Shown here one piece after another: positions 45,601 to 57,600 of a stretch of 64,000 bases of DNA. The notes beneath the pieces were generated by a model. That model had not been told where the DNA came from. It saw only the letters and a program-made list of their open reading frames with translations, and searched no databases. Both the position numbers and the translations under genes were made by a program. The stretch's first letter is position 1, and every line of letters begins with the position of its first letter. Source of the DNA: Bipolaris cookei (taxonomy: Eukaryota > Ascomycota > Dothideomycetes > Pleosporales > Pleosporaceae). The stretch spans positions 864,152 to 928,151 of the forward strand of contig NRSV01000002.1 in assembly GCA_002286855.1 (NCBI GenBank). The letters run 5' to 3'.

Positions 45601-48600
45601 GACATGCACATGATGCCTGAGAGGAGGACTACGGGGCCCGGCTTTGTCGAGGGCGAGATTCTGGATGAACCTGCGCCGTTGCATATTCCTGGCAGTTTTG
45701 AGGAGGCAGAAGAGTCTGAGCCACCGACACCTACGATGGAGAGTTTCGCGTCTTTGGCGAAGAAGGATACAAAGGGTAAGACGTCTAAGAGTACTGACTC
45801 GAATGTAGTTTTGCAGGATGTCCCTCGGCATGTTGAGTCAGAGCCTTCTGTAGTTTCCAAGTCGCCAAAAGGGAAAGGGGTTGAATCAGACACCAAGTCG
45901 AGCAAGAAGGACAAGGACAAGGACAAGGAGAAAGACAAGGAAAAGAAGAAGAAGAAGAAGTCCACCAAATCTTCGAAGCGAATCAGCGTTGATACCTGGG
46001 AGTTGGACGAACCTAGTCCACCGACAAGCCCAGTCATGGAACGTGACCCTCGAGATATCGAGCCATCAAGAATTGTCGAGTCACCAAGAACTGTCGAGCC
46101 ATCCCGCTCTGGGGAGTCGTCACGGATAGCTGACCGCGGCCAAGACTATCAATCATCAAAAAGTGCATCTCGCAGCGATGAGGGTAAGAGTACCAAGGTT
46201 TCCACCGCTGCCTTGGCTGGTGGTTTCGCTGCTCTGGTAGGCACTGCTATATCTCAAGACCGAGACAGAATGGCTTCCGATCTCGAACGTGCCAGACGTA
46301 ATCTGGAGTCAGCAGAGAAGCCCTCAGCCCGTGACTCGCACTCGTCGTCATCCAATAGCAACCGTGCACCTGAAGATCCTGCAAAGAATGTTACTATTCC
46401 CAGCTACGCATTCGAAGGAGTGGACGAGTTGGCTGATAAGACGCCTAAACGCAGGAGCGAGAAAAGAAGCAGCAGCAGCGGCAAGTGGTCACCATCAGTT
46501 GGATCGCCCCTGAGGACAGAAATGAAACAAGAAGACTACATGGGCGCCCGTGACAACTCTGATGGTTCCAAGTATCAGTCACTTGTTGAAGCACCAAAAG
46601 TGCCTACTGCTGCTCCATTCACAGGCACGTCCGATCCTACAACTTCCCGTAGTGTAGCCGACTCTGGCTACTATGCTCCTGACGATTTCACACACCCCGA
46701 ATCCAACGAGAAGGAGTCTGACAAATCTTATTTCGCGAGCTCGAATGGCAATACCAGAGACAGTCAATCGCACGCCTCAAATGCGGAAAGAAGCAGACGT
46801 TCTGACGACGATGACGACTACAGACGGCGCAACTCCTATGACGACGATGACATTGGTTCGATCGCTTCGCTGAGCTACAAATACGAAGATCCCGACCGTG
46901 AAGAGCGACGCCGTAGACGTCGTGAAGCTAGATCTGAAACCCGTGACAAGAGTCGTGATAAGAGCCGCAATCGTGACTACGACGTCGGCGAAGGTGAAGA
47001 ACGAAGGCGAAAGCATAGCCGTCGCGAGACAGACGAGGGTGCTGATGATTGGGACACACGATCTACGTACTCGGAAGCTCGCTCTGACGTCAATGGTGAG
47101 CGCAGACGCAGACACAAGAGGAAGGATTCATCGCCAGACAGAAAGACAAGATCTCGCTCAGAAGCAACGTCTGAATATGGTGACTTGTACGACGAGCCAA
47201 AATCTTCCCGCAGACGTTCTAGACGGGAGGACGATGACACTGCTTCCTTGATATCTTCTTTTGCAGGATGGGATGACGACCGCAGCTCCCGAAAAGAGAA
47301 GGATAAACGATCGAGTGGTCTCATGGGTCTCTTTAGCAGCAAGTCGAGAGAAAACCTGGCTGAAGCTGCCAGCAAGTCTTCCAGGTCGAGAGGTGACGAT
47401 GATGAAGAGCGCAAGCACCGGAGACGGAGACATCGGTCAGATCGTGGTTCTACTTACGGTTCGGATGATGATGTACGTTCCACTATTTCAAGCACTAGCC
47501 GCCGCGAGAAGAGGAGCAGAAGCAGTCGCAGCGAGAGAGATGGAGACAGGGCGGATGCTTATGATGAAAAGGTACATCGCTCTTCTTATATGCGATAGCG
47601 CGAGTGTTCGCAATGTATTTAGAATGAATGTTGATGTTCCGTGCTATAGGATCGTTCACGCGCTCGAACCCCGCCCCCGCATGCCGATGAACAAGAACGC
47701 CATTCTTTTTTAGACCATCGGGCAGTGGCCGCAGCAACTCCACGTCCACTGCCCGTAGGTGAGCCTGTAGATCAGGTACCCAAGGGTAGTGGCATCATCC
47801 CTGGAGATCGGGCCGAAATTCGTCTCCCAACGTTCGACGACGCCCAACCTCTCACCGCCTCCGACTTTACCGAACGGCCAAGGACACCGCCTGAACTATC
47901 ATTCGAAGATAGCCGCGCGTTACTGACTCGTCTTACTGGACTTCAGCCCTGGCTACTCGAAGCCTTCCCAGACGAGCTTCCTCCCTTGCCGCTGTCAAGG
48001 CCAAGCTCACCGACTAGGTCGCCAGAGGTAACTAGTCCAATAGCAAGCTTAGCCAAGCGTCGCATGTCCTCGACTGCAGTGCCACTACGCTTCCGTAAAC
48101 CTTCTGGCCCCCCAGCGGTTCATCGCGACCTTCATGCTGAACCCAAGTCGGTAACAAGTCCTCTCTCTGAGCCATCTCCAAGTCGTTCTCGCCATTCCAG
48201 GTCACATTCTACAGAGTTCAAGTCTTCGCGTGAGTTCCGGCCACTGTATCTTGTAGAGCGCAACCGCAAACCCGATGAGATTGATGAAGTGCTACCACCT
48301 CTCCCGCCAAGTACCGCTTCTTCAGTGGTTTCTGGTGCTGAGTCAGATGGAGAGTATGAGTCTGCTTTGGAATCACCTCACGAGCGTGTTGGGCATTTGT
48401 CCAACCACCCGTATTTTGATTCTTTGGGTACTGTGCCAGATCTTGTTTCACCTGCACGCGGTCCAGAACTCCAACATCCTGAACTTGCAGCCCGTGAGAT
48501 TGAAGAAGTGCAAGATTCTGGACAAGCGACCCCCAAGGCCTCTGATTACTTTGTAGGCGCACCGTCTGAAGAGGAGCACTCTGGTGGCCCAAACTATGAA

Positions 48601-51600
48601 TCTCTCGCTGCGGCGCTTGAGCAGGCCAAAGCAGAGAAGCAAGATGAGTCGACTGATGATGCTTTCATGTCAACAGTGACCTCCCCAGAATTCGCAACGC
48701 CGCTTGAGCAAAGCGCTCCTCTTGACGATAGAATGATGCGTGATGTCTCTACCACTCGCAGTGGACCTTCGTCTTCAACTTCATCCAGACTCCAGGATGC
48801 TGCCCTTGGCGCAGCTGTGGGCGGGCTTGCCGCTGCAGTAATCAAAGATAACTTTTCCTCGCCCAGCGGAAGCAAGTCCAGTGACGTGGCTGAAAAGATT
48901 CAAACAGTTACTCAAGGCAAGCAGCCTGAATCCCAATCTAGTCGGGAAGCTGCAGACGAGCCGGATATCAAGGGCAAAGGCAAGCAGAAGCAGAACAGGC
49001 ATACCAAAAGGGGTTCTATTGCAGAGTCTACAGTTTCTACGTTAGTTGATTCAGGAAACTCACAGTACACGCCATCATTTATTGACAACGAGGATGACTG
49101 GAACAAGGACCCTTCTGAGTCTGTTGTGACGGACAATGCTACGCTTGTCGGTGAACCTTCTGCTAGCACGCTCGACGCCAAGGAGCGATTTCGACAAAAG
49201 ATTTTGGACAGCACTGCGCCGCAGCAAAACCAAGATCCAGAGATCAGGCGTGCGACTTTCGACGAACCTCAAGTCGCCGCCTTGAAGGAGATTGAATCTT
49301 TTGAGAAACCAAATCTGCAGCAGGATTTGCCCAGTGAAGTTGCTCCTGATACTCCCAAGACTCCGCTGGCGAATCACGAGCCTGTCGCTGCTGACATTGC
49401 AGTGCTTGAACCAGTTGTCGAAGAAGACGCCGCAGCCATTACACCAAAGGCTAAGAAGACAAAGAAAGAAAAAAAGGAGAAGAAGAGCAAGAAAGGTAAG
49501 CGCGGTAGCCAACAAGTTGTCGAGCCCGAGTCTGAGCCATCTTCTCTACCCGGAACTCCTGTTCAAGAAGAAGGAAAGAGCTTGACATCGTCGCAGCTGC
49601 AAAAGGATGTGATTGAACGGGAGATTCTTCAACCTGCTTTTGAAAATGTTGACACGCCAGAAAAATCCGAATCACCGGATGTCCCAGTTCAACCTAAGAC
49701 CGAAGAGAAAGAGCCATCTTCCCTACCTGAAGCAACTGTTCAAACAGAGAAGAGTGTAGCCCCTCCAAGGCCGCAGCACAATACAGTTGAACGCGAAGCT
49801 GTCCAACCCACTTTCGAGATTGTTGACCCGAAGGAAAAGTCTACTACATCAGAGACCACTATTCCCGCGCCCGTTGACAACGAACCCAAGCCAGACGTTG
49901 TTCCTCTAAAGCCTCTCGGCCGCCCAGCTCAGCCACAAGTCCAAGAGCGACCTAGTACTGCTGAGACAACCGAAACACCAAAGGCGTTCGTAGAGGAATC
50001 TCGTCGCGCTTCTACAATCGAAGGGCATTCGTTAGCATCAAACTCTGGCTGGGGATCCAGTCTATGGGGTAAGATTGGCTGGGGCGGCAGCAAGAAAAAG
50101 GCTCCAGCCTCACTAACATCTTCTTCGCCTCCTTTGTCACCGAAACCGCAATCATCGGTTCTCGCTGCCCTGGCTGCTGCGAGGGAAGAAGCGAGGCGCA
50201 AGTCGCAAGGCCCTCTTTCGCCAACTGTGCCGGTAGGTGAGAAGAAAGCGGTCGATACTGCACCGGAAGTAGATGTAGAGGATGTTCAGGGTAAGACGGA
50301 GGAGATTAAGGACGTTTTGCCTCCCGTTGCGGCCTCTTCCGCAGCTGATGAGAAGCCGTCGTCTGCGCTCCCAACTGCGCCAAGTGCTACTACTCCCACT
50401 GTGGAGAAGCCTGAGCCTATTGTCTCCGAGAAGACAGAAACGATTGCGAAGGAAGAACCTGCTGCTTCTGTATTTGTTCCGCCGCAGAGCAGCTTCTTCA
50501 CTGATGGCGGGAAGCCGGCATTTAGTTTCCCGACTATGGTGGCGAGGGCCACCGAGGAAAGCATCACGGCTGGTCAAGATAGTACACTCCAAGAGCAGAA
50601 GGAAGAGAACAAGGAAGGTGTTCCTGCTCTGGCCACCGAGGAGAAGACCCAGGAGGCACCTGTTTTCGTCACACCGCAGAACGCCTTTTTTACTGATGAC
50701 GGGAAGCCATCTTTCTCGCTCCCTCCATCGCCTGCCAAGCGCAGCGAGCGTGGTGTCTTGACTGAACCTGCAACTGAAGCTCCTTCCGAAGAACCAGTTT
50801 TACGCGAGTCTCTATCTGTAGAAAGCGAAAAGAAGGCCAAGAAAACTAAGAAGAGCAAAAAGGCCAAGAAAGCTGAGCAGGAGGCCATAGAGGCCGAAAT
50901 ATCGTCTGTCATCGAAGCCCCTACGCCTACTACGGAACGGCCACTAGCTATTCCTGTCAGCGAACCCGCTCCTAAGCTTACAGTCGACGTGGTCCCAGCT
51001 GTTGATGAGCCAAAATCAACTACTGAAGCTCTCGCCTCGGAATTACCATCAGGTTTGCCTGTCGAAGAAGCCAAAGTAAAAGATGAGGATGCAGTAGTTT
51101 CAGGGCTCAGTACATCCGCTTCTGTTCCTGAAGCGCCTGCAAAGACAAAGATGGAGAAGAAGAGCAAGAAAAGTAAGAAGACCGGTATTTCTACACCCGT
51201 ACTTGTTGAAGCTGAACTTTCTTCTACCGTTATCTCTTCTGAGACCACAGAGATGTCTCGCGATGCACAACTCTCAGGGCCTTCAGAGATAGATGCAGCC
51301 ATCATCCCTCTTCCAGTGCAGGATGTAGATGATGACCTCACTCTACCACTGGAATCACAAACGGACAAGGTTGTCCCTGAGGTTAAGGAGGTGGACCCCG
51401 TCAATATCCTTCTTCCTGTACAGCAAGCGGATGAGGAACTTGTCGAGCCACCTGAGACGCAGACCCGCGAAGTAACTTTACCCACTCAAGAGACGCAACC
51501 CGAGACGGCAGCCGCCGAAGCAGTTGTTGAGACTGAACCCGCCGCTACCCCAAAGGTCAAAAAGAGCAAGAAGAGCAAGCGCAAGAGCGGCCTAACCACA

Positions 51601-54600
51601 CCCCAACTTGAGACTGATGTCCTACCCGAATCTGTCATCCCTGCAATCGAACCTTCTGCACCAATTGCGGAGCCTGTCGCAAGCACCGAGACTAGCCAAT
51701 CTCGCGGTATCGAAGAGCGTGTGTCTGTTGGCCAAGCCAATGTAGTCGAGTCATCTCAACTGGATAAAAGCCTTGATGCTGCGATCATTCCTCTGCCTGA
51801 GGATAAGGCCGATGATGAGCTCTATGCACCTTTGGAAGAGCGGGAGATTAGTGCTGGATATGCTGTTCCTGTTGGATCGATCGCGGAGGATATTACGGTA
51901 TCGCCTGTTCCTAAGAAGGAGAGCGCTGTCAAGAACAAAGACATTGTTTCTGAGCTTCTGGAGCCTGTGCAGCAGGGTCCGCAAGCGGGACCTGTATCAA
52001 CGGCTGATGTTGTTGAGGAAGCTTCATCTTCGAAGAAAGACAAGAAAAAGAAGAGCAAGAAAGTAGAGAAGTTGACCGAGGAACCTAACACGCCGATTTC
52101 TGAGGTTCCTGTTGATGCAGGCAAGACCGAGTGTGACGTCCCGTCTGCTGAGCCAAAAGCGGAGCAGTTCATCTCGGAGCAGCCTATCGACAACACAGCA
52201 TCTGTGCGAGATGCATCAAGCCAGGATGTTCAGCCATTGCCCGTTCAGATTGAGGCTCCGGCCACAACTGAGCTCATCTCTGAGCCTTCACAGCAGGCTA
52301 TCTCAGTGCCAGAGGAGCCTTCTACACCTTCGAAGAAGTCCAAGAAGAAGAAGAGCAAGAAGAGCAAAGCCAAAGAAGACGTACCTGCCACGCCTACTGT
52401 TGAAGCAACTCGTGAGCTGGAGCCTGTCACCGAACCTGCACGAGCTACTAACGTTAGTACTCCTGTGCCCGAGCAACTTGCACACATTGAACCCACTATC
52501 TCTATCGCTCGAAAGCTATCTGTCACGACGCCTGCGCCAACTGAGACTGTCATGGAGGAGCTAGTCTTTGGCCCAGTCGGACCCAGCGAGGAGCCTGCAC
52601 AGCCTGCCACACCACTGGAAGAAGAGCCCGCGACGCCATCGAAGAAGTCTAAGAAGAAGAGCGCCAAGAAGGACAAGACTATTGATTCGGAAACCCCTGC
52701 TACTGAGAAAATATCCGATGTCAAAGCCGAGCCTCAGACTTCTATCGAAGTTACTCGTGATGAGCCTGTTGTTGATGTCCCGCCAGTACAAGATATCACG
52801 GCTCAACCTGAATCAACACTACAAACTTTGGATGAGGCCCCGACACAGCAAACAACCGAGGCTGAGGCAGTGCCAGTTCTAGAAACGCTGGCTCAAGATA
52901 TCGTGAAGCAGCCAGAGACACTGTCCAAGAAGAGCAAGAAGAAGAAGAAGGCTCAGAAGGAGGCTTTTTCTGCCGAGATTGAGACTGTCACACCTGCCGC
53001 TGAGTTTGTAGCTCTTCCTGAGACTGACGATAAGGATTTGGACGAACCTATAAAGGAAGAGAAGGTCGAGGTGGTCAAAGAGGAATCTAGCGTGCCTGCT
53101 GCTGGACTTGTATCTCTTCCTGAGACTGATAAAGACTTGGAGGAGCCAGTTGAGAAGGAGCAGGTTGAAATTGCCAAGGAACCTATGATACCTGCTGCCG
53201 AGCTCGTAGCCCTCCCCGACGTTGATGATAAGGATTTGGAAGAGCCTGCGTCCACGGAGCAAGTTGAGACTGGCAAGACGGGGGTTACCTCATTCGATGC
53301 TGGACTCGTGGCACTTCCCGAAAGTGACGACAAGGATCTTGGAGAGCCCGAGCTATCAAAACAAGAAGATACTACCAAGGTGGAGCCTACCATAGCCCCC
53401 GCTGAGCTCGTTGCCCTTCCTGAATCTGATGACAACGACCTGGAAGAAGCTGTTTTCCTCTCGCAGGTTGATGCCACCCAGGATTTACCTCTTGTCCGCG
53501 AAGCTGATATCAGTGCCCATGACACTCAGGCGGAGCTTAGTCAAGATGTCTTTGCCCCCGCTGTACCGGACACGCCGGTTGTCGAGGCTGAGCTAGCTGA
53601 ACCAACGCCGAAGAAGAGCAAAAAGAAGAAGGGTAAGAAGGGAAAATCCATGGACATTACCACCGAGCCAAGCACACCGGTTACTGAGGAGCTTTTGCCG
53701 CAGTTCGACAGCGCTTTTGAACCTGCTCAAGACAAGAAGCTCGCTGAGGTCAAAAGCTCTCAGAAAGACAAGGAGGCGAAGAGTGTCCAGGACGTTGAGG
53801 TCGAGCAGCCTTCTCTTCCTGCAGGAAGTGGTCTTTTCAACGAGGTTCCAGATGATTCAGTTGCCATTCCTGTCGCACACGAAACTCCAATCAGCAATGA
53901 GACAGATGAGAAGGCGACTCTTGAGTCTAGCAAAGAGCAACCTGACCCACAGGAAGAGCCATCCACGGAAGCTAGCCCTCAGCCAGAATCTGTTCCATCC
54001 GAGATCCCGTTAGAAGCTGACGCATCTGTTGCTATGCTACTTCCTGATTCACCCAAGCTTGAGGCCTTAGTCGATGTTGACGATGTCATCACCAAGCCCA
54101 AGAAGAGCAAAAAGAAGAGGGAAGACAAAAAGAGCGAATCGATCTCTTCGGCTCAGCCTCCGGTTATCGAACCGGTAACCACAGCTTCAGAAAATGTAGA
54201 CGCTCCCCAACTCAGTGTCGCCTCGACTAAAGAGCCAGTTACTCAGGAAGCTGTATCTGAGCCTGCTACCTTTGAGGCTATCGCCAAATCAAACAAAGAT
54301 ATCATCCCAGAACAGATTTCGCCAGTCGTAATCGAGGCTGAACGACAATCGCAAGAAGCTACTGAATTGGTAGAGACTGGACCTGTTTCTCATGACTTGG
54401 CCACAGAACAGGGTACAGAAGAAGCTGCAGCACCTCTCTCGAAGAAAGACAAGAAGAAGGCTAAGAAAGCTAAGAAGGTTGAGCTTGAGAGCAAGGCAGT
54501 TGAGACTCAGGATTCTGTTACCAAGACGCAGAAGAGCGTTGTTGAGACTAGGGCTTCGGAGTCTGTACCCATCGATACTGCCAGCAGAGATCTTGCGCCG

Positions 54601-57600
54601 CCACCTGTCACACCGTCGCAAGTCAATGACCCTGTGTCTGCTGTGCCGCAGGCTAAGACCGAGGCCGCGGTTGTTTGGCAACCACAGACAGCTACCCATA
54701 TGCCACAGGAAACTAGCGAGTCCCAGGACCGATCAAGCGCATCCGTTGAAGAAATGAGTGCCGTTTCAGGCGCCACCTCAACTATCGCGGACACACCTGC
54801 TGAACTCGATGTCACGACCACCATTGAACTCCCCGTATCTGTTCCCGGCACGCCAGCTGTAGAGAAGGCCTCCCTTTCTGGGCTTGAGGCTTCGGCGCCT
54901 GTGATTGTTAATGAGCCGGCAATTGAAGCACAGCCTATTGAGAAGTCCCTTGTCAATGACGAGCCTGCAACCGAGCAAGAATCCACCACCCAGGAACCTC
55001 TTGAAGAGCCTACTTCTCCCATGTCAAAGAAAGAGAAGAAGAAGGCTAAGAAGACGAAGCGCGAATCTATTGCAGAAACTAAGCCATCTTCATCTACTCC
55101 GGTCAATGAAACTACCCAGGAGGTCGCAGAGGAGATTAAAGAAGTACCACCTGTTGTCTCGGAGCCAGTCACATTCGTTGCTGTGTCCGAGATTGGGAAA
55201 TCAGACGCCACTCTGACCCCCTCTGACGAACTCTCAACTGTTACCCCAGTGACAAAGGAGCCTGTCGAGCAAGCTGCAGAAGAAGACAATGCCCCGATGA
55301 CTAAGAAAGACAAGAAGAAGGCGAAGAAGGCTGCCAAGCTTGCTTTGACTGCTGAGGCTGAGCCCTCTGAGCCTTTGGTCATCGCCGAACAGCCAGTTAA
55401 GGAGATTAAGGATGTCTCTTTGAAGGATGCACAGCCTGTACCGCCGCACACTCAAGAGAAACCTGCTGTTGTAGCATCATCGGACGAACAAACCTCTGCA
55501 GAATTTCCTAGCCTACCACCGCAATCTGCCGATGAGACCCTGGAACGCGATGCCAATGCCCCAGTTGTTCCAGTGACCTCCATCGATACCGACAACAAAG
55601 AAAAAGAGCCGATCGTCGTGAAAGAGGCAGGCGCAGCAGTAGAGCAGGAGCAACCGGCAAGTTCAATCTCTCATCCTGAAATGGCATCTGAACTCCCTAC
55701 TCAGGTGGACTCTGGTATCACAACTCCTTCAACGCAGGCCAAAGAAGATCAGGAGACTGAGCCAGTGGAATGGGCAAGCCTGTCAAAGTCGGCAAAGAAG
55801 AAACTGAAGAAGGCAAAGCGTGCCTCTATCGCTGAGAGCGAGCCGGTCCAACCGGAAGCCAGTGTCGATCACGCATCGAAGGAGCCTTCTGTTGCTGAAC
55901 AGTCTACTGCTCCGCTGGTAGTAGATGAATCTGCTGTTGAGGCAAAGCCAGCACAAGAACAGCTTCAGCCCCCAACTACAGTCGATGAGCCAACAAGCGG
56001 CCCATCTTTAGCTAAAGAAAAGACCATCACTGGTCCCGTTCCTGATGAAACCGTAGACGATGCTAAACCACCTGACAGAGAGCCCGACGACCCTCCTTCG
56101 TCAAAGAAGGACAAAAAGAAGGCGAAGAAGCAAGCTAAGAAGAGCGAGTCTTTTTTAGCGGATGAGACGACTGAGGCAGCCAACTCTGATACTCAGTCGT
56201 CTCTGTCGATCCCTACACTTTCGGAGACTCAACTACCTTTCTCGGGGATACCGCCCTCATATCCCCAAACTTTTGCGAACGACCTTGTTGATAGTGGTGT
56301 AAAGGAGGATGTGCAAGAGGCACGTGGAGATTTCGAGGAGAGCGGGGATGTTATGGAAGGTACAGTACGGGAGGAGCGAGAAAAGAAGGAGAACGACGTT
56401 GCTATCGAGATCGCCAAGCAAGAACCAGAGGTTTTGAAAGAGGAGGTAGTGGAGAAGAGTGTAGAGGATGTGAAGGAAGTGGATAAAGAGTCATTGAATG
56501 GTGAACAAGCAGCTGCATCGGTTGCACCACAAGAGTCTGTGACTGGCGTTGTTGAGCCTGCAGTTGTGGAGAATATCGAGGATAAGAGGCAAGAACCGGT
56601 TAAACAGCCAGCATCCGAAGTGCTTTCCATGAGCACTGCGCCCAAATCTCGCGTCAGTGAGCCAACGCCAACCACAGAGGACGAGCCAGTCGCTTGTACC
56701 GAAGCCCCTATTTTGCCATCTGTGTCTCAGAACGAACCCACTGTCATATCTATTGATGACTTGCCCGCTCTGCCCGTAACTCCCCAACCTGAGGAGGACA
56801 CCAAGGAAGCTTTGGAACAGACTGTTAGATTGCCTGTAGCGAAGCCAATTCACACAGTGGCTGAAGTTAAGGACGAAGCGCCCAGCTCATCGGAAGAGAA
56901 GAACCAACACAAGAAGAGTGAGCGCGATTCCAATGTTGATGAACTTGTACCGGAAACGAGGGTTCCAGAATCTGAACAGCAGCTTTTGCCCGTGGCTGAG
57001 GATGTGAAGCCTATGGAGGATGTCGCATGTACTGAGAGCGATGTCGTTATTCAGCTGTCCGAGCTCGAAGTCCCGGCAGATGCAGTGAAGCAGCTCAAGA
57101 CTGCTACACCGAAAATGATTGATCGCAGCATTGACACTGCAGCCCCATCTAGCCCAGTTCTCTCTGAAACTCAGCCATCATCAAAATCCGTTGTTGAAGA
57201 GCCAAGTTGTCCCAAGAAGAGCAAGAAGAAGAACGAGGAGGCTAAGCAGCAATCTCAGAGCGAGGCACCTGTTGAGGCTATTCCTGAGATTCAAGTACCG
57301 GTGCCACAAAGTCAGAAACCAACTGATCAGCCACAATCGTCACGCGACATTACTCAAGAGATCTTGCCTGAGCAGGTACAGAGAGTCGGAGATGTTCAAC
57401 CCGTGATCTCTACGCCTGTTGAGCCCTCGTTTGATGTTCAGTGCACGCTGGTTGGACATGAACAACCTTCAGCAACACCTGAAGAAACAGTACGACCCTC
57501 AACGCCAACCACCGAGGATTTCGTGCATACGGAGTCTCGAGAGGTCGTATCCGGGCAGCCAGAAGAAGCTATTCAGCCTGTCTTAAAAACCCCTATCGAA

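Noticed and set aside
50574..51485. Long antisense frame of 303 codons (and similar ones at 54507-55451, 58485-59045, 53501-54000) opposite the giant gene
   Set aside because: Their Ser/Gly/Thr/Val-rich translation is what the reverse strand of Glu/Pro/Lys-rich codons gives. They have no domains and lie inside one long sense frame with conserved blocks.
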